Assembly: GCA_041678005.1 (NCBI GenBank)
Contig: JBAYOW010000029.1
Location: 1-27,638, forward strand
Source: Sulfurivermis sp041678005
Lineage (GTDB): Bacteria > Pseudomonadota > Gammaproteobacteria > Thiohalomonadales > Thiohalomonadaceae
DNA: 27,638 nt
Direction: 5' to 3'
Numbering within the stretch: position 1 is the first letter of the stretch; each line of letters opens with the position of its first letter. The notes under the pieces are model-generated. The model made no database searches. It was not told the DNA's origin and worked only from the letters and a program-made list of their open reading frames with translations. A program made the translations under genes and the position numbers. This document shows positions 24,362 through 27,638 of the stretch, one piece after another.

Positions 24362-25093
24362 TCAGCCGCGTGAGACGCGTCGCCAGATTTCCTGAGCAAT
24401 GTCACCACCGAGTTCTTCCAGGCGATTTTTATCGATTATGCGCAACATCCGTCCTGATGGTTGCATCCAAATAATCTTGTCGCGTGTCAAACGAGTCAGT
24501 ACACGGCTGACTGTCTCCAGGGTCAGCCCCAACATTTCTGCCATGTCGGTGCGTGTCAATGGCAAGAGGAATTCATTTACGTCCTCATCTTCTGCGTGCA
24601 GGATGGAAAGCAGAAAGGCAGCGACGCGCTCCGTGGAGCTCATCATGCCTAGATTGCGGATCATGGCATTGGCCTGTTGCAGTTCACGGTTGAGCGTGTT
24701 GATTACGCGCAGTGCAAGTTGTGGATTTTGTTCCAGTAATTTGAGCATGTCCTTGTGGCGTATCATGCATGCGTCAATGGGAGTGATAGTTTCTGCAGTG
24801 TAGGAATAGTGTGGTTCACCAAGCGCCTCCAGGCCGATGAATTGCCAGGAGCTGGCAAAGCGCAGTCCTTGATTACGGCCATCGGGTAGGGCAGCGGTGA
24901 GTTTGACGTAGCCTGATTTGAGCAGGTAGAGGTGGTTGGTTGTCGAACCTTCATAAAATAACACAGACTTTGGTGCATAGCTTTTGTGCTGAATCATGCC
25001 ATGCACTTGGCAGGCCTGCGTCCCGGTCAGACCAGAAAACAACCATGACTCACATAACAGGCAATCATCTTGGCGGCATGGGCAGGAACTCAT
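24362..25093 (-). CDS. Crp/Fnr-family regulator, FNR-like with N-terminal cysteine cluster
   Basis: A 243-residue transcription factor. Residues 1-20 hold cysteines C4, C6, C11 and C14 (SSCPCRQDDCLLCESW), and C109 lies in the cyclic-nucleotide-like domain (IDACMIRHKD). That is the pattern of FNR proteins, whose N-terminal cysteines plus one central cysteine bind an oxygen-sensitive 4Fe-4S cluster, although the spacing differs from E. coli FNR. The HTH (LTRTDMAEMLGLTLETVSRVLTRL) has the E-x-x-S-R recognition residues that read TTGAT-N4-ATCAA sites. I found no perfect such site in the window. It points toward the ext block and diverges from the chemoreceptor. An oxygen or redox role is inferred. 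Confidence 0.88.
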   Translation of the reverse strand: MSSCPCRQDDCLLCESWLFSGLTGTQACQVHGMIQHKSYAPKSVLFYEGSTTNHLYLLKSGYVKLTAALPDGRNQGLRFASSWQFIGLEALGEPHYSYTAETITPIDACMIRHKDMLKLLEQNPQLALRVINTLNRELQQANAMIRNLGMMSSTERVAAFLLSILHAEDEDVNEFLLPLTRTDMAEMLGLTLETVSRVLTRLTRDKIIWMQPSGRMLRIIDKNRLEELGGDIAQEIWRRVSRG

Positions 25094-25435
25094 AACTTGA
25101 CCTGTTTTATCTTGGCGTAAAGGCGCATTGAGTTGGTAATGTCAGGTAAAACTACCATTTTAGATATACACCTTTTGTGGTATATGTGCCAATGAATATT
25201 GACCGATAAATGATCAGATGCATGGGCTCAAACAATAAATAATAAATTTATTGAGATATGACAAAATTTGGCTGAGTCGCAAAACTGATATTTTTCGTTT
25301 TTATCCTTAATCCAGGTACATAGAAAAACATAATATCGACACGAACCTTCTAACGAACCTTCTAAACAATGCTTCCTTAGGCTTCCTTATAATGATTTGT
25401 ATCGGATTGCAAGAATAATTATGGAGGATAGAGGC
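25094..25435. other. Divergent control region between FNR-like gene and chemoreceptor
   Basis: The 342 AT-rich bases contain no gene. Notable are dyads of A/T (AATAAATTTATT near 25243) and two successive tandem duplications (25341-25390, listed separately) just before the chemoreceptor ribosome site. No consensus FNR or sigma-54 site was seen. An ACCGATAA match to the sigma-28 -10 box at 25202-25209 lacks a -35 box. Confidence 0.5.
25341..25390 (+). repeat. Two adjacent tandem duplications before the chemoreceptor
   Basis: ACGAACCTTCTA occurs twice head to tail (25341-25352, 25353-25364). After a 6-base spacer, GCTTCCTTAG (25371-25380) is repeated as GCTTCCTTAT (25381-25390). Both units share a CTTC core. 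They lie in the leader or promoter, 46-95 bases before the ATG. Confidence 0.7.
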
Positions 25436-27391
25436 ATGAGACAAACAATCGCGCATCTAATTCAGGCTGTTTTACGCAGCTTAGGTCTGCGTAGTCTGGA
25501 CAAACAATATCTTTTTTCCTATACGCTGATTTTTCTGTTTGCCGCTTCGGTAACCGTCAGTCTTTATCTTTCCTTCAACGACAATGCGGCTGCTGCCATC
25601 AATGTCGCAGGAGCGCAGCGTATGCTCAGTCAAAAGGTCGCCAAGGAGACCCTGTTGGTTGGCGAGGGGATGGAGCAAAACGAAACTGTACAGGCAACGA
25701 TCGGGCAGTTTGAAGCTGGTTTGCGTGCTTTGCTTGAAGGCAATAAGGAACGCGGTATTGCGGCTGTCAGTGATGAGGCAATACGTGCACAGTTGCTGAA
25801 ATCACAAAAGGTCTGGGAAACCTATAAGCAACATATCCTTAATTATATACAAAGCCCGGCCAGTGACTCTATACGTGCGATTCAGCACACTTCGGTTGAG
25901 TTACTTAAAGAAGCCAACGCGGCTGTGGTCATGATGGAGGAGTCGGCGCAGCGTGCGGCACACAAACAATTATATGTTGCAATGGCAGGTACTATTTGTA
26001 TTTTACTGTTCGTTATCCTCGGCCGTATGTTTGGCATGACCGTATTGATGCAGCAAATTGCTCTTTTGCGCAATAACTTCAATCTGGTTGCTGGAGGAGA
26101 TTTTTCCAGCGCCTTGACAGTAGATGATGCAGAAAATGAAATAGGTCAAATGTTCACTGACTATAATGAGATGGTGTCCCATATGGGCAGTATTGTTGCC
26201 GGAGTAACCCAGGGCACGGCCGCAGTGAGCCAGACCGTTGACAAGGTAGTCACGCGGCTTGAAGAAACCAATCATGGGGTGCAGCAACAGCACTCTGAAA
26301 TCGCGCAGATCGCTACGGCGATGAATGAAATGGCGGCGACTGTGCAGGAGGTTGCCCGCAATACTACACAAGCAGCCTCGGCTGCAGGTGATGCCAAGAG
26401 TGAGGCTGAAAACGGTCGTCGTATTGTGGCACAGACACTGGACGATATCGATGCGCTGGCACAGCAGATAGGGCAGGGCGCGAGTGCGATGACTCAGCTG
26501 CAGGAAGATAGCCAGGAGGTTGGTAAGGTTTTGGAGGTGATCAATGGCATCGCCGAACAAACTAATCTACTGGCCTTGAACGCAGCCATAGAGGCAGCCC
26601 GTGCCGGTGAGCAAGGACGAGGCTTTGCGGTGGTTGCCGATGAGGTGCGTACACTTGCACAGCGTACACAGAAATCCACCGAAGAAATCCGTGTCATTAT
26701 CGAACGTTTGCAGACGCAATCACACAAAGCAGCCGGGATGATGACACAAAGCCATGAGCATACGCAGGCAACAGTTTCGGCAACATCAGCTGCCGGTGCC
26801 GCGCTTGATAGTATCGTCAAGGCAGTAGGTACGATCACTGATATGAGTAATCAGATAGCCACAGCGGCCGAGCAGCAAAGCCATGTTGCCGAGGAAATGG
26901 ATCGCTCCATTACCAAGATTGCCGGGATTGCCGAAGAGACGACGCGCACATCTGGCGAGACGGTGCATGTAAGTGTAGAGATCTATGAGCAAATGAATGA
27001 TTTGCGTAGTTTGGTAGCGCGCTTTCAGACAAGTGTTCGCGGTGTAGATCTGTCGGCTGCAAAGACAGCGCATCTGTCCTGGAAGGGCAGAATAAGGGCA
27101 TACCTTGATGGCACCGGTACCTTGAGCAGCAACCAGGTTACTTCCCACAAAGACTGCGACCTGGGCAAATGGTATTACACCGAAGGCTTAGAAAACTATG
27201 GGCATCTTGCCGAGATGAAAGACCTCGAGCAACCTCATGCAGAGTTGCACCGTCTGATCGGTGATATCGTTGGCTTGCGCAAGTCGGGTAAGCTTGAGCA
27301 GGCCGAGCAGTTATTCCAGAAAATAGATCCGCTCTCGGAGAAAATCATTACTCTGTTGGATGCTATCGAGAAACAAAGTGCGCATACATAG
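25436..27391 (+). CDS. Methyl-accepting chemotaxis protein with PilJ/NarX-type sensor and CZB domain
   Basis: A 651-residue chemoreceptor. The first transmembrane segment is at about 27-46 and the second at about 180-200. Between them, INVAGAQRMLSQKVAKETLLV (55-75) is the P-box of PilJ/NarX-type sensors, known in NarX for nitrate and nitrite. A HAMP-like region (205-260) leads to the coiled-coil signalling domain, with hairpin tip EQTNLLALNAAIEAARAGEQGRGFAVVADEVRTLAQR. The C-terminal 100 residues are a CZB zinc-binding domain (HLSW, CDLGKWYY, PHAELH). CZB domains respond to zinc and to hypochlorous-acid-type oxidants in known cases. The start ATG 25436 follows GGAGG (25423-25427) by 8 bases; longer in-frame starts at 25397 (TTG) and 25421 (ATG) lack one. 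Confidence 0.92.
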   Translation: MRQTIAHLIQAVLRSLGLRSLDKQYLFSYTLIFLFAASVTVSLYLSFNDNAAAAINVAGAQRMLSQKVAKETLLVGEGMEQNETVQATIGQFEAGLRALLEGNKERGIAAVSDEAIRAQLLKSQKVWETYKQHILNYIQSPASDSIRAIQHTSVELLKEANAAVVMMEESAQRAAHKQLYVAMAGTICILLFVILGRMFGMTVLMQQIALLRNNFNLVAGGDFSSALTVDDAENEIGQMFTDYNEMVSHMGSIVAGVTQGTAAVSQTVDKVVTRLEETNHGVQQQHSEIAQIATAMNEMAATVQEVARNTTQAASAAGDAKSEAENGRRIVAQTLDDIDALAQQIGQGASAMTQLQEDSQEVGKVLEVINGIAEQTNLLALNAAIEAARAGEQGRGFAVVADEVRTLAQRTQKSTEEIRVIIERLQTQSHKAAGMMTQSHEHTQATVSATSAAGAALDSIVKAVGTITDMSNQIATAAEQQSHVAEEMDRSITKIAGIAEETTRTSGETVHVSVEIYEQMNDLRSLVARFQTSVRGVDLSAAKTAHLSWKGRIRAYLDGTGTLSSNQVTSHKDCDLGKWYYTEGLENYGHLAEMKDLEQPHAELHRLIGDIVGLRKSGKLEQAEQLFQKIDPLSEKIITLLDAIEKQSAHT

Positions 27392-27593
27392 AAAAGCTGT
27401 TTTCCTGCGTACTTATGACTCTGCAAGCGCTTATAAGTTGGGTGGATCCAACTCTGCAGTATCACGCTTAACGAGGTTCTGCATTAAAGAACAGGGCAAG
27501 ATTATACTCTTTAATATAAGGATCAAAATTACTGAATAGTATTGGTGTCATGCAGATTTACGAAATAGAGGTTTGTGTCTAACGACAAACAAT
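27392..27593. other. Downstream region of the chemoreceptor
   Basis: About 200 non-coding bases. ACTTAT and ATAAGT (about 27409-27436) could form a weak 6-bp stem, but without a T-run it is not a clear terminator. No gene is seen up to the dispersed repeat at 27594. Confidence 0.45.
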
Positions 27594-27626
27594 GGCGTAA
27601 TAACCAACGGGCATTGCGCCGGATGT
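27594..27626 (-). repeat. Dispersed palindromic repeat, copy 2
   Basis: This is the reverse complement of the repeat at 2381-2413, with arms GGCGTAAT (27594-27601) and ATTGCGCC (27613-27620) followed by GGATGT. One arm has a single change (T for C), so the copies are near-identical over about 33 bases. The element lies after a gene, as is usual for such repeats. Confidence 0.75.
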
Positions 27627-27638
27627 AGAAGACCTGCA

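Noticed and set aside
25202..25209. ACCGATAA as a sigma-28 flagellar -10 box before the chemoreceptor
   Set aside because: No matching TAAAG-type -35 box lies 11 bases upstream, and it is more than 220 bases from the start codon.
1..27638. CRISPR arrays, tRNA or rRNA genes, insertion sequences, prophage genes
   Set aside because: No regularly spaced repeats, cloverleaf sequences, transposase or phage proteins were seen on reading either strand.

Overview
The window looks like chromosomal DNA from a Gammaproteobacterium. The grounds are a FleS/FleR-type flagellar two-component pair, an xseB-ispA-dxs isoprenoid cluster followed by queD and folE2, classical GlgB/GlgC/MalQ, and short dispersed palindromes of the kind common in that class. 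The coupling of a TsuA/TusA/DsrE sulfur-relay operon to a multiheme cytochrome and porin locus suggests a sulfur- or metalloid-metabolising, respiratory, motile organism. That lifestyle is inferred. The species cannot be named from sequence alone.

Layout. (1) 1-1989, minus strand: the 5' part of a FleR-like sigma-54 activator, the FleS-like sensor kinase before it, and a good sigma-54 promoter match in front of both. (2) 1990-2440: non-coding, with two palindromic repeats. (3) 2441-6748, minus: xseB, ispA, dxs, queD, folE2, covering isoprenoid precursors and pterin/queuosine precursors. (4) 6769-13817: glycogen metabolism, with glgB on the minus strand diverging from glgC, a GH57 glucan-active enzyme and malQ. 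(5) 13960-15318: a YbaK-like plus HDOD regulatory protein. (6) 15697-18610: six tightly packed genes, made of a TusA-like protein, a YeeE/YedE (TsuA-like) transporter, a second TusA-like protein, a DsrE-like protein and two small unknown proteins. (7) 18877-24056: a tandem-rhodanese lipoprotein (ExtH-like), a pentaheme cytochrome lipoprotein, a small secreted CxC protein (ExtJ-like), a membrane-anchored triheme cytochrome and an outer-membrane porin (ExtI-like). (8) 24362-25093, minus: an FNR-like regulator with an N-terminal cysteine cluster. (9) 25436-27391: a chemoreceptor with a PilJ/NarX-type sensor region and a C-terminal zinc-binding CZB domain.

The most interesting part is 15.6-24.1 kb. 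The cytochrome/porin/rhodanese set resembles the ext (selenite/tellurite reduction, extracellular electron transfer) loci known from Geobacter. Here it sits directly behind a sulfur or selenium carrier relay. Three start regions in this block, before the sulfur operon, before extH and before extJ, each carry a GG-N10-GC sigma-54-type promoter match, and all have ATTGCA-type sites upstream. This suggests that one unknown enhancer-binding activator switches on both halves as a regulon. A plausible model, by inference, is that chalcogen oxyanions or polysulfide are handled at the outer membrane by the porin, cytochromes and rhodanese lipoprotein, while TsuA/TusA/DsrE import and pass on the reduced sulfur or selenium inside the cell. 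The inner-membrane quinol oxidase module expected for such a pathway is not in this window.
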